From positions 27,761,501-27,825,500 of the forward strand of contig OX485805.1 of the NCBI GenBank assembly GCA_950295325.1: DNA of 64,000 nt, read 5' to 3'. The stretch comes from Polytrichum commune (Eukaryota > Streptophyta > Polytrichopsida > Polytrichales > Polytrichaceae). A program made the position numbers and the translations under genes. The notes below the pieces were generated by a model, which saw only the letters and a list, made by a program, of their open reading frames with translations, searched no databases and was not told the DNA's origin. Shown here in pieces: positions 33,540 to 46,910 of this stretch (its first letter is position 1; every line of letters starts with the position of its first letter).

Positions 33540-34560
33540 TCTTGATTTGTAACAAAAAACTATCAATTGAGCGTAAGTATCCTTCAGTCTTGCATGTTTT
33601 TCCAAATGTTGAAGATGTTAGCCCAATCTATTACATCGACTTCAAGCCCACAAAGAGAGACATGCATAAAAGCATCAAGGGTCTTCAAATTCAACTTATT
33701 ACACAAATGGCTTTTGAATGCATTTTGTTTGAAAAAATCCTCTTCCACAAATAGCTATACTTGATGGAATGAGTATAATTTTCTGCCAAAGTTGCATATG
33801 TTTAGGCCAATTTGTGTGCCATTCCAAATTACTACCACACATGCCAAGCCTCAAATATTGTTTTATTCTCACACTCATGTCGAAGTGTTTCTGTAAATTC
33901 CAAGAGTTTTCCTTTACACATGTCATTTTCTTCTTTATTGTATTGAATCTTCAACAATATTCTTTCGAGCCACAATTTGATAGTCATGATTCAGTCCCTA
34001 TCATTGCTTGGATAATTACGAGGGCTAAAATTTTTGGCTGCATTAAATACTGGAAGGTCTGGAAACGACATTCAAAGCATGAACAACTCTTTGCACATAA
34101 AATGCACCCAATAACATGCATTGTTGTAGTTCATTGGGCCCATCAATTTGTAGTAGATGAATAATATGATCTCATGTATTGTTTTCATAACTCAACTACA
34201 AATTTCTTGCATATTCCCTCAAGAAATTTCCCAAATTCTTGCTTTGTATGACCAAATATAGGTCCATTTCCTGATAAAAAAATGACATGATAAATTTGAA
34301 ATATTGATATCAATGGTTGCACTAATAATTATGATATCAACCATATCATATTGAAATTGGTATTTAATTTATTCAACTCTTGTAAAACATCTACAAGCAA
34401 GTTCAAGTAAACATGAAATCTAAAAAAACACATGATCTCATACCAATGGGGCTCTTCATCTTTGAATAATTTTAATAACGGCGGCATGCATTGCACAAAT
34501 ATAGGTGAGAGTGGATTATCTATCACTGGCCTAGAGTATGTGACAAACTATAGGAACTTG
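33540..34560 (-). pseudogene. Decayed hAT-type transposase, C-terminal half
   Basis: On the minus strand, frames from about 33930 down to 33545 give KQNAFKSHLCNKLNLKTLD, then AFMHVSLCGLEVDVIDW and NIFNIWKN, the dimerisation tail of DUF4371/ZMYM-like hAT transposases. The same family tail is seen in the copy at 6120-8290. Frameshifts and stops separate the pieces, and the upstream part to about 34560 is only weakly recognisable. Non-functional; ends not found. Confidence 0.65.
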
Positions 34561-35040
34561 TGAACACTGGTGGCATTCAAATCACAAACTCAACAACGAT
34601 ACTACTTCCAATCTAGCTTCAATGCAGGCATTGTGAATTGTATATTGTACATTAAACTCAATTTAAAGGGGATCTCCGCACTATACAAAGACCACCTCAA
34701 ATTATCCCAGTGTCAAACTAAGACACCTAAGAATTAACCCAATATTTAACCAACCAAAGGAACACTCTTCGAGATCTGATAGGGCAAATTGTTCATTCAC
34801 ATACTTGCACAAAACATTTGTGAAAATACATATGCAAGAGCCTAGGAACAATGGTCTTGTCGGCCTTGTACATAGCCTCCACCACCTCTTTGATCACTAT
34901 CTCAGCTGTAGAGCCTTCCCGGTTACAAAGGAAATTACAAGAACAAGGCTAATGTAAGTGAGTGTAAGAAGTTCTCCTACCGTTATGGGTTATGTTTTCC
35001 GCATACTTGAAAACAATTTTTTGCCGGTCCGAGATGACCT
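34561..35040. other. Intergenic DNA, nothing recognised
   Basis: AT-rich, only short frames. Confidence 0.4.
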
Positions 35041-35049
35041 TAAACTACC

Positions 35050-35210
35050 TGATGATAGTGGAGAGATACCCAAATCTCAAGGAAGAGGTTGGCGGTTCGA
35101 ATCCCGGCTGTGAAATCTCCTCTCTACTTGACGGAAATCTTGCCAGGTAGTCAACTGCCTCCTGTGCTTTGGCGTTGGTATGTCGGCCTTCTGTCTCAAA
35201 AAAAAGAGAA
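35050..35210 (+). repeat. Probable tRNA-derived SINE
   Basis: A perfect RNA polymerase III B box (GGTTCGAATCC at 35094-35104) stands in a tRNA-like 5' part, followed by about 90 bp of unrelated body and a short A-run (about 35198-35205). A box-A-like stretch lies near 35054. It does not fold as a complete tRNA by eye. No target duplication was confirmed. Confidence 0.5.
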
Positions 35211-38200
35211 AACAATTTATTATACTTAAGTTGCCTAATAATACACGACATTTCAATTTCTACTTGACGTGCGTTTTTCTTCTTCTTCAAAAGTCACATT
35301 ACGTGTCAACTTCTGAATTGTATGTGTCAGTTGACGTGCATTTATTTTTTGGGGTGCAAGTTTTGGTGTCTCAAAAGTCAAAAACTTGCAACAACTTTGC
35401 CAAACATACACACTGGTCTCCCTCCCTTGTCTCTCTTGCCTCCTTTTCTCCCGCTGGCCATACTTTGTGCTCGCATTCTCTTCGGTTCTCGCCGTTTTCA
35501 GGAGCGCTTCGCCTCCCTTGTGATGCTTTTGGACACGGAGCTTCGATGATGCAGCAGGTGCGCTTCTCCTAAGCTCCTTCTCGCCTCCTTCGGTGCCATT
35601 TTGCTCCAGTTTGGGCCGCTGTCGGTGCAGTTTAGGGGCCATTTCAAAAGTAGGCCATCAGCATTCCTCATTCTCGATCGGTGCTCCGTCTCTCAGTCTC
35701 TTTATCTCTCTCCGCCAGGGATTTTGCTTCCCTCTCACGGCTCCCGTTCTCTGGTGGCCGTTTTGGTGCCACTTTTGGTGCTATTTTGAGCTGACTGAAT
35801 GCGTCACTCTCGATCGCTTTTCCCCTTTGTTGTAGTCTGCTCTTCCCACGGCGCCGCTGTGGCTACTCGCCGTTTTGTAATGGCATGGCATAGATTTAAG
35901 TTAAGGTAGGGTTTGTGAAGGCTGGTGCGAGTAATAATCTTAGGTGGCAAATGAGTGGACAGTGTGGTACTATATTGCGTTTTCGTGTGGCGAAGAAAGA
36001 TTTTTTTGTGGAATGTATGGGCGAAATTGGCCGATCCAGAGGTATTATGCGACCTTGCTGGAGCTTGGAGTATTTTAACAGAGGAGGCCGAGGTTAGCTT
36101 CTGCTAGCACGGGGTTATGTCCTGTGTGGAGTGCAGAATCTAGACCACTTTGGCCGCGCACGCTCGGGGAAGTCGGGCTCTTTGCGAACCTGAGTGCTTG
36201 TTTTCTTCGCTAGGACTGTCTTGTTTTGATGTGCTAGGAGATGGATGATAGTTGTGCAGTTCATTCTAGTGTAACTTTCAAGTCACGACGGTGTCGAGGC
36301 TTTTACGGCAAGGGATGGAGTTTTATGTGAGACAGAGGAAATCCGTGGTCTGATTTTGAGATTATGCGCAGAGGCATGATGTGCACAGATGCGTTACCAG
36401 GAAGTTGGGAGTTGTCAGTGAACCGGATAGAAAGTTCATTAGGTTGGCTTTCATGTTTAGCACAGCCTCGGTGAGGGACTCTTTTGAGTCCGCTCTTTTC
36501 AGTTATCTGCAAGCAACGTGGCGTTTTTAACAAGAGTAAATGTCTACAAAAAGTAACATCTTGTGTAGCCAATCTGACGCAGCTTACTCATCTTGTTCTT
36601 CGAGGGTGTCAAGAAGATTTATTCCGGTTTGGGAACCGAGTGTTTTTGGTATCCTAAGTTGAATTCGGTTTGTTTGAACAAGCCCTCGAGTACTACCCAT
36701 GGGTTGGTGATTCTCTTGTGCACTCACTCACAGGTTTTGGTTGTATATGTCCTCAAAATTCTGATGTTTAGGATGCAATGTGTGCTGAGTAATATTCTCA
36801 GCCCCTTTCTGCTTATTGATGAATACGACGTTGCGTCTCACCGTGAATATATGCTCTCTGATGTTGGTCGTGTCCAGTCTTGCAACCAAGATTGGGGTTT
36901 TGAAGGGTTGCATGTCCGTGGGTACGGCATGGGATTTTACGTCAGGAGGTGGAACCTGATATGATGTTGTCCTCTCTCTGCAGGAAGTCCTGACAATGTT
37001 CATCATACACACGACGACATTGAAATCTGTAACCTGGTGTGATAAGCAGAGGGTATCAAGTCTTGCGGTTGCAGCAATTGTAAACACCCAAGGTTAGAGA
37101 CGATGCCCTGTTATGAAGTGGAGTTGCACGTAGAAAAATGGCTAATGAGCGCAAAGCACGAGAAATAATATGGCAGGATGTGAGAGAGGAGAGTGGTTTA
37201 ATGCTCTAGCATCCATTGTGATTCGCTTGAAGTCTTGGGTGTCATTGGAAGAAGGCATGATGACTTGCACCAGATTCTCTCAGTCGTCAGAACTTATTAT
37301 ATTAGTGTAATCTCTCAAGGGCGCAGGTTAGAAGTGGAATACTCATCTCAGAGCTATTGTAGCGATCTTTATCCTTTGTGAGGTGATCAGGACTTTCATC
37401 ATCACATATTGCACCAGAATTGCAAGGACCAGCCTCCGTCTGGAATTGTATGCGGATGTGCACACTATAGGACAAGTATGACTCGTGGTTTCACAACTTC
37501 CTCCTTCGCGGATTACATGAATTATTGAATACTTAAATTGGAGAAACGAGGATACCGTTCATCCTTGACCATACCCCATGGGATTGCTGTTACATTGGGC
37601 AATCTTTTTTTCACTGTGGTGAGAAGGAAAATTGAACCTAGGGTGACAACCACAGGGTAAAGTTTCACTGCACATAGGGAATCTGCTCTACAATTGAAAT
37701 GGCGGACACCAGCAGAGAGTCTGAGCCAGATGCTGCACCAGATATAGTGTCCCCACATTTGCAAGTTCTTGTTTCAATAGCCGGGGAGAAATTTGGGCAT
37801 AACTTATCAAAATCCTAGTGTTTCCAAGTCCAATGAGTTACTTGTTGTGATCTTTCGGGGGCTCTTTATTAATTTTGAGGTATATTCCATAGATTCCTCT
37901 AGAATGATGGGTAATTCTCCTGAAGTCTTGAACTTCAACCGGTTATTTCTCAAACTCAACTGGTTCATTTATAACTAGCAGTCAGTTCTCCCCGTTCATT
38001 GTCTTGTTAATCCCTTTCAACTTCTTTTTATCTGAAGTGAAGGAGAAGTGAAAGAAAAATTTGCAGTAGCCTGTCATGTATTCACCTAGTGCTTAAAGAA
38101 AATGGGACATACAATTTCCTTAGGCATGGGTGACCTTCCTTCGGTATTCGCTGGTCTAGCTAGTTAGCCTGTGAAACTTGGGACTCTTTTGTAGACATAT

Positions 38201-40430
38201 CTCAATTAGTTTTGTCATTTTGGGAGCACTTACTACAAAGACCGTTTTGCATTGGTGAGGTGGGAGGCTCCAATTGGCAGTAGTATGGATGATTTGACCA
38301 TTGTTGGCTTTAATATTGCCTGCGCTAAAGACCTTAGTGGATTATGATGTTTTTCTTGTTCATTTTCATGCCACTCTGGATATTGATCTTTAGTCCTCAT
38401 TGCTCTTAATATGCTATTCCTCATTCTTGCAGCCTTCATTAAGTTTTTGGAAGTGCAGTAGGGAGAATCTGTAATGCATGTATCAGGTATGAATAATCTC
38501 CCCTCTCCTTTCTTTTGAAATGTAATGAATTGATGAGGATTTTGGACATATGTTGACTTATGATCATGCTTGAGTATCACAAGTTGAAAAGCATCATCGT
38601 ATCAACCAAGTGCTCCTTGCAATTTCTTGCAGTGGACATTTTTGGCTTGACATGGATGGTATTACCTACTGCTTATGTCCTTCAATAATTGCCGTTCTCC
38701 ATGTTCAGGAAAACTTGTGCATATGCTCATTGGCCTACAAAATAGTTTGCACAATTCCTCCATAAGTATTGAAGTCATCTTTTAACTTGCTCTTTGAGAT
38801 TGGAATTGTATTCGACACAACTTACTACAAAGAGGACTTGAAATTTGACATAGGTGACAAGTTATAGCTGATATGTAACTTAGTCTAGGCCAATAATAAT
38901 ATGAACCCAAATCTTCCAATAGTTCCTTTTAAATTATGTGTAGATGAGCAAGTTGGAGATTTGAAGTAACTTGGGCAGTCAATGCAAGCCTATCTTTGAG
39001 GGCATGGTTGAGGTCTTCATATAAAATGATCGTACTTATATAGAGTTGAAATAAATACATGTAAGAATTTTCATTTTCAATTTCATAATTTATATGCCAA
39101 TTCTAGAAGGGGTTAAGGTTTTGATGGGTTCCTCACGGCTTTCGGAAGTCTAGATCAATTTTATGGTATATTGCATAACATACAGTTGACACATCACAAC
39201 ATTCTAATTAAATATTTGTCCTTGGAGCATTCAAATTGCATGCTTAAGAAAGATTATTCTGTTGATTTGTTGTTCAACTTTTAAATATACAAGCAATTGA
39301 CTATTCATGTAGACATATTTGTCGTCATTTTTATCATGAAGGCTTGTGGTTTTCTCTTTTAGCAATAGAAATGCACCTTGGAGAATGCGATAAACATGCC
39401 AAGTTTCAGTGCTTGATAACAAGTACAAAGCCATGATTTAAAATGCATTGAGACACAATTGATCACCTAGCAAAATGTGGGATTTGTCCTCAATGATTTT
39501 AGAAAACTTTTATGAAGTTACTTAGAGCCAAAAGACTTATCCATTATGACGTTGAGGAATGAGAAGAAAAGAAATAGAAATGCATGTGTGGTTTTACACC
39601 GGTGTTAATTTGAGCCATTGGCCTTAGATTGATCATGGTTGCCATGATGTTGTCCAAGGTGTATGTGCTTTTTTGGTGAAGGGAAGGCTCATCATGTTTC
39701 CAAGTAAGGGTGAATGGAAAATGTAGTTAGTTGTGGTAATGTCGATTAAGGTGACATGGGTGCCTGTTTGTTTAGTTATCTTTTGTTGAGTATGGGGTCT
39801 GTAATGTGTTCTATGGTGTTTTGATGTATATTTTTCATGAGGTGTTTGGTGTATTCATCAAAATCGAATATGCCATATATTGTAATTTTGTAGCACATGA
39901 GAATTGTCATGGAGTGCGGCTATATTTATTTTGTTGACATATATAATGTATAGAAAACTTAGTTAGCTCCACTTTGTAGTTGCTTCGGGCAATTGACCAA
40001 GAAAAAAGTAGATTAACCTCATTGAGGGCACAAAACCATGAGTCATAGCATTGGTTGGCAGGGCGCACTTGATTGTTGCTTTGCTCCTACTATTCATAAT
40101 GTGTACCAAGTACATTCTTGCATATTATGTATGTGTGACTTATTGATAATTTGTTTGTGAAGATTATAGCATTTTGTAACTCCAAATGGTAATCGACACT
40201 AAATAATGCTTTTTGTGTAGTCTTGAAGTTGTGCAACTACCATGACTTTCATTCTTGAGGTCAATAATAATAAATTTATTATTGAGATTGTATTTTTATT
40301 TCATCCCCAAATTTGGAGCTTGGAGGTTGAGCAAATTTTGCATTGTCTTTAGAGAGAATTTTAACTATTATTGTTGCTAATTATTTTGTAAGTTTGGTAA
40401 ATCTAACTTGTTCAATTTTTGTTATTGCAG
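35211..40430. other. Long gene-poor stretch upstream of the kinase-NLR gene
   Basis: About 35400-35900 is pyrimidine- and GC-rich with overlapping frames, possibly a promoter or non-coding first exon for the receptor gene downstream. From 36 to 40 kb I see no coding family; frames of 115-123 codons (38233-38580 minus, 36593-36964 plus) lack recognisable motifs. Confidence 0.4.
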
Positions 40431-43400
40431 ATTAAGATAGTTTTTATTCACTTACAGGCTATTGTGTGCAAATAAACCATCCATTGGTGGATTGTTTTGG
40501 TGAAGAAGTGTTTCATCATGGCCAAGACTTTGCAATTCATTCACATGATTTGGGGTTTCATAAGTATTTGGTTCATAAAGTTTGGGACATATGTAGGGAA
40601 AGGACAAAAACAAAGCAATGAGCTTGGAGATATATTGAAGTGGCAAAGGGAGGAAGTAACCAAACTTCAAGAGGTTCTGAAGGGGGAGCAAATGTTGAAT
40701 GAAAAACAATGTGGAAATCTTGTCCAAAAGCTTGAGGAAGTTGCACTTTGTGTGAATGAGATGATCACATCCACTAAGGAGACGACTAATAAATTTGGGC
40801 TTGTGCTTGGGGAGTTACATCGCATTACACGGAAAATAAGAATATTGGTTGAAGATTGTGGGAAGCAAGAATGGTACAATGCAGTGACATTCCAAATGAA
40901 CAATACAGAGGCCTTTCGAGAACTTGTGGATGATTTGCAGTGTTTTTGGGATGCAATGTGCGAAAAGTATTTGTCTATCTATCCGGACTCACAAAATTTT
41001 AGAATTCCATGTATTGATTTTAGTGTGGCCACTTATGATGAAATTGAAAGTGATGAAAAAGCCATAGGGGAAAGGCTTGAAACACGTCTTCAAACGATGC
41101 CCAATAATTCCGAGGAGTATGAATTGGTAAAATATTTATTGAGGAGAATGCAATTTGAATTGCCACAAGTGAAAGGTGCAGAATTGGATGCCTTGGAAAT
41201 TCCAAAGGATGTCGTAAAGCCAGTATTCGAAAAACGAATTGGATCTGGAGCGGCAGGGGAGGTGTACAAATCTAGTTGGTTGGGACTTCAAAATGCAACG
41301 AAAATGTTAAGAATTCTCCCCAACTTTCGCAAAGAGGCTGGCATCTTAGCATGCTTGGGGCATCCAAACCTTGTGAAATTCATTTGTTGTGGAAGATTTA
41401 ATGAAACTCATGAGGGAAATGTGGATGAATCGAACAATGTCTCAAGAAATTTGTTTCTAGTAATGGAGCTCATGGAGATGAGCTTGACTGATTTCTTGAA
41501 GAAACGAAAAGCGCCTTTACCATATCTTGCTGCAATTGATATGATGCATGAAATCGCAAGGGGCATGTGCTATCTTCATGACATGCATGTTGCCCATCTT
41601 GATCTAAAGCCAAGCAATGTGCTTCTAAGCTCTGTGTCAAGACTTGCAGGAGCCAAAGAAAATATTGGCTATGATTTTGTCAAATTGACAGATTATGATA
41701 GTTCCAAAACGGAGGTTCAAAGCAAACCAGAATTACAAGAGTTTACTATCGGTACACCAAAGTACATGGCACCTGAGATGAACAACAACAAAAATAAATC
41801 ACTCTCAAATTGGGCATGTCCTTTTCCAGCTGATGTATGGTCATTTGGTATGACATGTTCAGAGATCCTTTCTTTGAAGGAACCGTTTTTAGGTACAAAT
41901 AGTAGAGATGTTATTGTGCAAAAAATAAAAGATTGTTGGAGGCCCGAGCTACCTATCAATTGTGAGGAGCTTACCACGTTGATCGAAGAATGTTGGATTG
42001 AGGATCCTTCACAAAGGCCAACATTTTCTAACATTTGTGAGAGGTTGGCAACCTTGAAGAAGAAGTTCATGGTTGGAATATATTCATATGATTTACCGGG
42101 ATTTGACAAAGGTGGGACTTCTTCCCCAAGCACCCAACTGAAGAAGGCCTCTAACCCGATGATAATCTCTACTCCCAACAACGTAAGTCCACATTCCATT
42201 ACATTATGCTCATTTTGTATTTTTGAGATGTCATTTTGTAATTGTTATACCTACTTTAAATGCTTGGAGTTGAAGACATGATATTTGAACCAAAACATAG
42301 GATCTGGTGCAAGCATGGTCAACTAGACCAATACATGGTTCATGTATGTTAAAATCACAAATATCTTGGTTCAAGGCTAGTATAAAGTAGTACCAAATAA
42401 TCTTCCAAGTAGATTTTGGTTTTACATAGTTTTTTATAATTGATACAAGTATATAAATTTACAATATCAAAATGCTATCTTCAAATTTTTTTTACCAACA
42501 ATATGTCCACAAACTAATGACTACATTGGGTTCTAGAATCACAATTCATGACCTTACATATTAATTTTTGAACTTGGATTAATATTTGAAAATTGTCCTT
42601 GAATCCACGATGAACTGAAGGGCTACATTGAAACGAAAACTCAAGCAATCAAATTAATGTACTCAAAGCTTAATTTGTACAAACTTTCTTGACCATGCAA
42701 GTTGCTTTTCAATTTGAGTTGCTTTGACCATCTTCAAAAGTATGTACATTATTTTTTTATAAAAAATTTCGAACAAGTTGTTGAAGTTTTTAAAACATTG
42801 TAATAACTTTTAGAAAAGATTCATAATATTCATATTTATTGTGCATTTTTTAATCTTGTATCATAGTGTACACTTCTTGGTCCAATTGACATGATATGTG
42901 AACTTCTTCATATAGGTGGATGCACAAAGAACAAGATGTGAAGTTGTGGTTGGTTTTGAAAGCAATCTTGCGAAGGTGAAAAACCACCTAAAGCGAGTGG
43001 ATATTTTGGGTCTCATCGGTATGGGTGGAATAGGGAAGACCACCTTGGCTAAGGCCATATTTGATGATGTGAGGTCCACATACAATGCATCATGTTTTAT
43101 TGAAAATTTGAAAAATAAAAATTCACTTGAAATCTTATGTGAATTTTTCCAAACGTTTGGAAGGGAGAAAGAATCCCCTGCGACATTGGTGGATGCACAA
43201 ATGATAATGAGGGAGTTGTTGGCTACAAAGAAAGTCCTTCTAATATTGGATGATCCTAGAGATGCAACTCAAGTGCATGACATAATACCAGAAGATCTTT
43301 CTTATATCAACAATGGCACCAAAATTATTATAACGACCCGTGGTCGGGCTTCAATTGAAAATCGTGTGGACGTGAACGGTATGATAGATGTTGACAAGTT

Positions 43401-46370
43401 AGATGGAAATGCGGCGAAAGAACTCTTTGATTCTTATGTTTTGGTAGATGGAGACCAATTGTCACCAAAACTCTTTGATCTACGTCACAAAATTATAGAA
43501 AAATGTAAGGGCTTGCCTTTGAGCTTGAAAGTGATGGGTGCATTCTTACGGGGAAAGGAGAGGATTCGAAGTTGGGAACGGGCTTTCCAAAGGATGAAAA
43601 GGGGTAGGCATTTGGATGGCGATGAAGGGCTTTGGAGTAACTTGAGGATTAGTTTTGATGGATTGGGAAACGAAGAGAAAAACATGTTTTTGGATCTAGC
43701 ATGTTTCCTTCCCAATGGCATGCGGAAAGAAAAAGCCTTGCGTATGTGTACCAATTATGGTGCGTCTCCAAATCATGTGCTTGATATATTGGTGGACAAA
43801 TCCTTGGTTAAGATAGGTCACGAGGGGAATCTAGAAATGCACGACCAACTACGTGACATGGGACGTATGATTGCCGAGACAAACGAGGAATATTTGGGCA
43901 CTCGAATTTGGAAACGCAATATAATTCCCTTACTAATTGGAACAACACATGACAAGGTATGGTGCACATAAAAGAGTTTAATAAGGTTGGTTTTTGTGAG
44001 ATGCAAGTACATATATGTTGGTGAAAGTTTGTGTTTCTAAATTGTTTAAATTTGACATTTGACACTTGTGTAATATGTAGTGAAATAGATTTTTCATCTC
44101 ATCTAAACCCACCAATTGAATATTATAACCACTCTAATTAACAAAACATAATTTTGACTTTTTGTGATGTCTTTGAAACCCAGGACTACAAGAAAGTAGA
44201 GGCAATTCATGTAAATGAAGAAATTTTACAATGGTTCAAGGACAATTCCACAAGCATAAAAGACCTTGATGTAAGCTCCCTTCGACTATTGATATGTGGG
44301 GGATTGACAACATTACCGGAGGGATTGGGGAAAATGCGTTCTTTGAAAATATTATATTTGGTTAGGTGCTCGAGCTTGACAACATTACCGAATGGATTAG
44401 GGAACTTGATTTCTTTGACAACATTGGACTTGTCTCAATGTTCAAGCTTGACATCATTACCGGAGGGATTGAGGAATTTGATTTCTTTGACAACATTGGA
44501 TTTGTCTTGGTGTTCGAGCTTGAGGACACTACCGGAGGGATTGGGGAACATGACTTCTTTGACAACATTGAATTTGATTTGGTGTCGCAGCTTGACAACA
44601 TTACCGAAGGGATTGGAGAACTTAACTTCTTTGACAACATTGAATTTGTATGGGTGTTCCAGCTTGACAACATTACCAGAGGGATTTAGGAACTTGACTA
44701 AATTGATAATATTGGATTTGTATGAGTGTTTGAGCTTGAAAACTTTGCCGGAGGGATTGGGGAATTTGACTTCTTTGACAACATTGCGTGTGTCTGAATG
44801 TTCAAGTTTGACAACATTACCGAAGGAATTGAGGAACTTGACTTCTTTGACAACATTGTGTTTATCTAGGTGTTTGAGCTTGAAAACATTACCTGAGGGA
44901 TTAAGGAGTTGGATTTCTTTGACAATATTGCGTGTGTCTGAATGTTCGAGCTTGACAACATTACCAGAAGGATTTGGGAACTTGACTTCTTTGACAACAT
45001 TGGATTTGTCTGGGTGTTCGAGCTTGACGCCATTGCCGGCGGGATTGGAAAAATTGATTTCGTTGACAACATTGGATTTGTCTAGGTGTTCGAGCTTGAC
45101 AACATTACCAGAGGGATTGAGAAACTTGACTTCATTGACAACATTGAAATTGTTTGGTTGTTCGAGCCTGACAAGATTACCGGAGGGATTGTGGAATTTG
45201 ACTTCTTTGACAACGTTGTATTTGTCTGGGTGTTCAAGCATGACAACATTATCGGAGGGATTGGGGAACATGACTTCTTTGACAACGTTGTATTTGTCTA
45301 GGTGTTCGAGCTTGATAACATTACCGGAGGGATTGGGGAACTTGACTTCTTTGACAACATTGCATGTGTCTGAATGTTCAGGATTGACAACATTACCAGA
45401 GGGATTGGGAAACTTGACTTCTTTGACAATGTTGGATTTGTCTAGATGTTCAAAGTTGAGAACATTATTGCAAAGATTGGGAAACTTGACTTCTTTGGCA
45501 ACATTGCGTGTGTCTGAATGTTCGAGTTTGACAACATTACCAGAGGGATTGGGGAACTTGGTTTCTTTGACAACATTGCATATGTATGGGTGTTCGAGTT
45601 TGTCAACATTACCGGAGCGATTGGGGGATTTGACTTCTTTGACAAGATTGGATTTGTTTGAATGTTCAAGCTTGAGGACAGTACCGGAGGCATTTGGGAA
45701 CTTGGTTTCTTTGACAACATTGCAGGTTTCTGAGTGTTCAAGTTTGACATCATTACCGGAGGGATTAGGAAACTTGACTTCCTTGACTACATTGAAATTA
45801 TCTGGTTGTTCGAAGTTGACAACATTACTACATGGATTGTGGAACTTGACTTCTTTGACAACGTTGCGTGTGTCTGAATGTTCAAGCTTGACAACATTAC
45901 CGGAGGGATTGGGGAACTTGACTTCTCTAACAACATTGAATTTGATTCGGTGTTACAGTTTGACAACATTACCGGAGGAATTGGGAAACTTAACTTCTTT
46001 GACAACATTGAATTTGTATGGGTGTTCGAGCTTGCCAACATTACCGAAGGGAATGGGGAATTTGACTTCTTTGACAACATTGGAATTGTCTGGGTGTTCG
46101 AGCTTGACAACATTGCCGGAGGGATTGAGGAACCTGACTTCTTTGACAACGTTGTATTTGTCTGGGTGTTCGAGCATGATAACATTACCGGAGGGATTGG
46201 GGAACTTGACTTCTTTGACAACATTGGATTTGTCTAAGTGTCGGAGCTTGAGAACATTACCGGAGGGATTGAGGAACTTGACTTCTTTGAAAACATTGAA
46301 TATGTATAGGTGTTCGAGCATGACAACATTACCGCACAATATTTTGAATGTGACTGTTTGGCAACATTGA
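40431..46370 (+). CDS. Protein kinase-NB-ARC-LRR immune receptor (moss PNL-type)
   Basis: CDS exons 40518-42182, 42916-43956 and 44184-46370 join in phase 0 (about 1,630 aa). A 5'-leader intron probably ends at the acceptor near 40431. The ATG at 40518 is chosen because the frame to its left has no ATG. N-terminus: a hydrophobic, possibly membrane-anchoring segment (residues 6-25), then a helical coiled-coil-like region. Kinase: glycine loop IGSGAAGEVY near 242, HLDLKPSN with D362 (HLD, not HRD), DYD at 392-394 in place of DFG, APE near 418. NB-ARC (exon 2): P-loop GMGGIGKTT near 590, kinase-2 LLILDDPRD, RNBS-B TKIIITTRG, GLPL as KGLPLSLKV, and an intact MHD at 43837-43845. LRR (exon 3): about 28 units of 24 residues (LTSLTTLDLSGCSSLTTLPE type). 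Likely intracellular pathogen sensing. The changed DFG suggests a pseudokinase or atypical kinase. Confidence 0.88.
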
Positions 46371-46910
46371 TTTTGTGTTGTTGTTGGAGCTCGACAACAT
46401 TATAGCATGGATAGAGGAATTTGACTTCTTTGACTACATAGGGTTTGTCGAAATGTTTGAACTTGACGTGATCTCTAGAGGAATTGGAAAACTTGACTTC
46501 TTTGACAACATTGGATTTTGTCTACGTATTGGAGATTGACAACATTACTGGAGGGATTGTTGAACATGAGTTCATTAATAAAGTTGTATTTGTCTAGTTG
46601 TTCGAGTTTGAAAACAATATCGGAGGGATGAAGGAACTTGACTTCTTTGACAACATTAGATTTGTATGCGTGTGTGAGTCTAACAACATTACAGGAGGAA
46701 TTTGGGAACTTGACTTCTTTGACAATATGGGATTTGTATGGGTGTTCGCGCTTGACAACATTATTGGTGGGATTTGGGAACTTGACTTCTTTGACAACAT
46801 TTTATTTGTTTGAATGTTCGAGCTTGAAAGCATTATTAGAGATATTGGTGATAACTATCAACACTTTGATCTCTACCAATTTGGATTGTTCTCAATATTC
46901 CCATTAAATT
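46371..46910 (+). pseudogene. Decayed LRR units after the receptor stop codon
   Basis: The 72-bp LRR periodicity continues for about 7 units past the stop, with internal stops and frameshifts. A 90-codon open piece at 46638-46907 (LTSLTTLDLYACVSLTTL type) is back in the original frame. Either the array once extended further and was cut short by the stop at 46368-46370, or it is a relic of array shrinkage. Confidence 0.8.

Noticed and set aside
35080-35115. A functional tRNA gene
   Set aside because: A B box is present but no complete cloverleaf could be drawn by eye; the SINE reading fits the A-tail better.
35180-35835. Several overlapping frames of 75-130 codons
   Set aside because: No motif, overlapping on both strands in a CT-rich region; cannot be told from chance.
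44362-46339. Long open frames on both strands and in other frames of the LRR exon
   Set aside because: They arise because a 72-bp in-frame repeat without stops in one frame tends to be open in others; the sense LRR frame alone continues the kinase-NB-ARC exons in phase.
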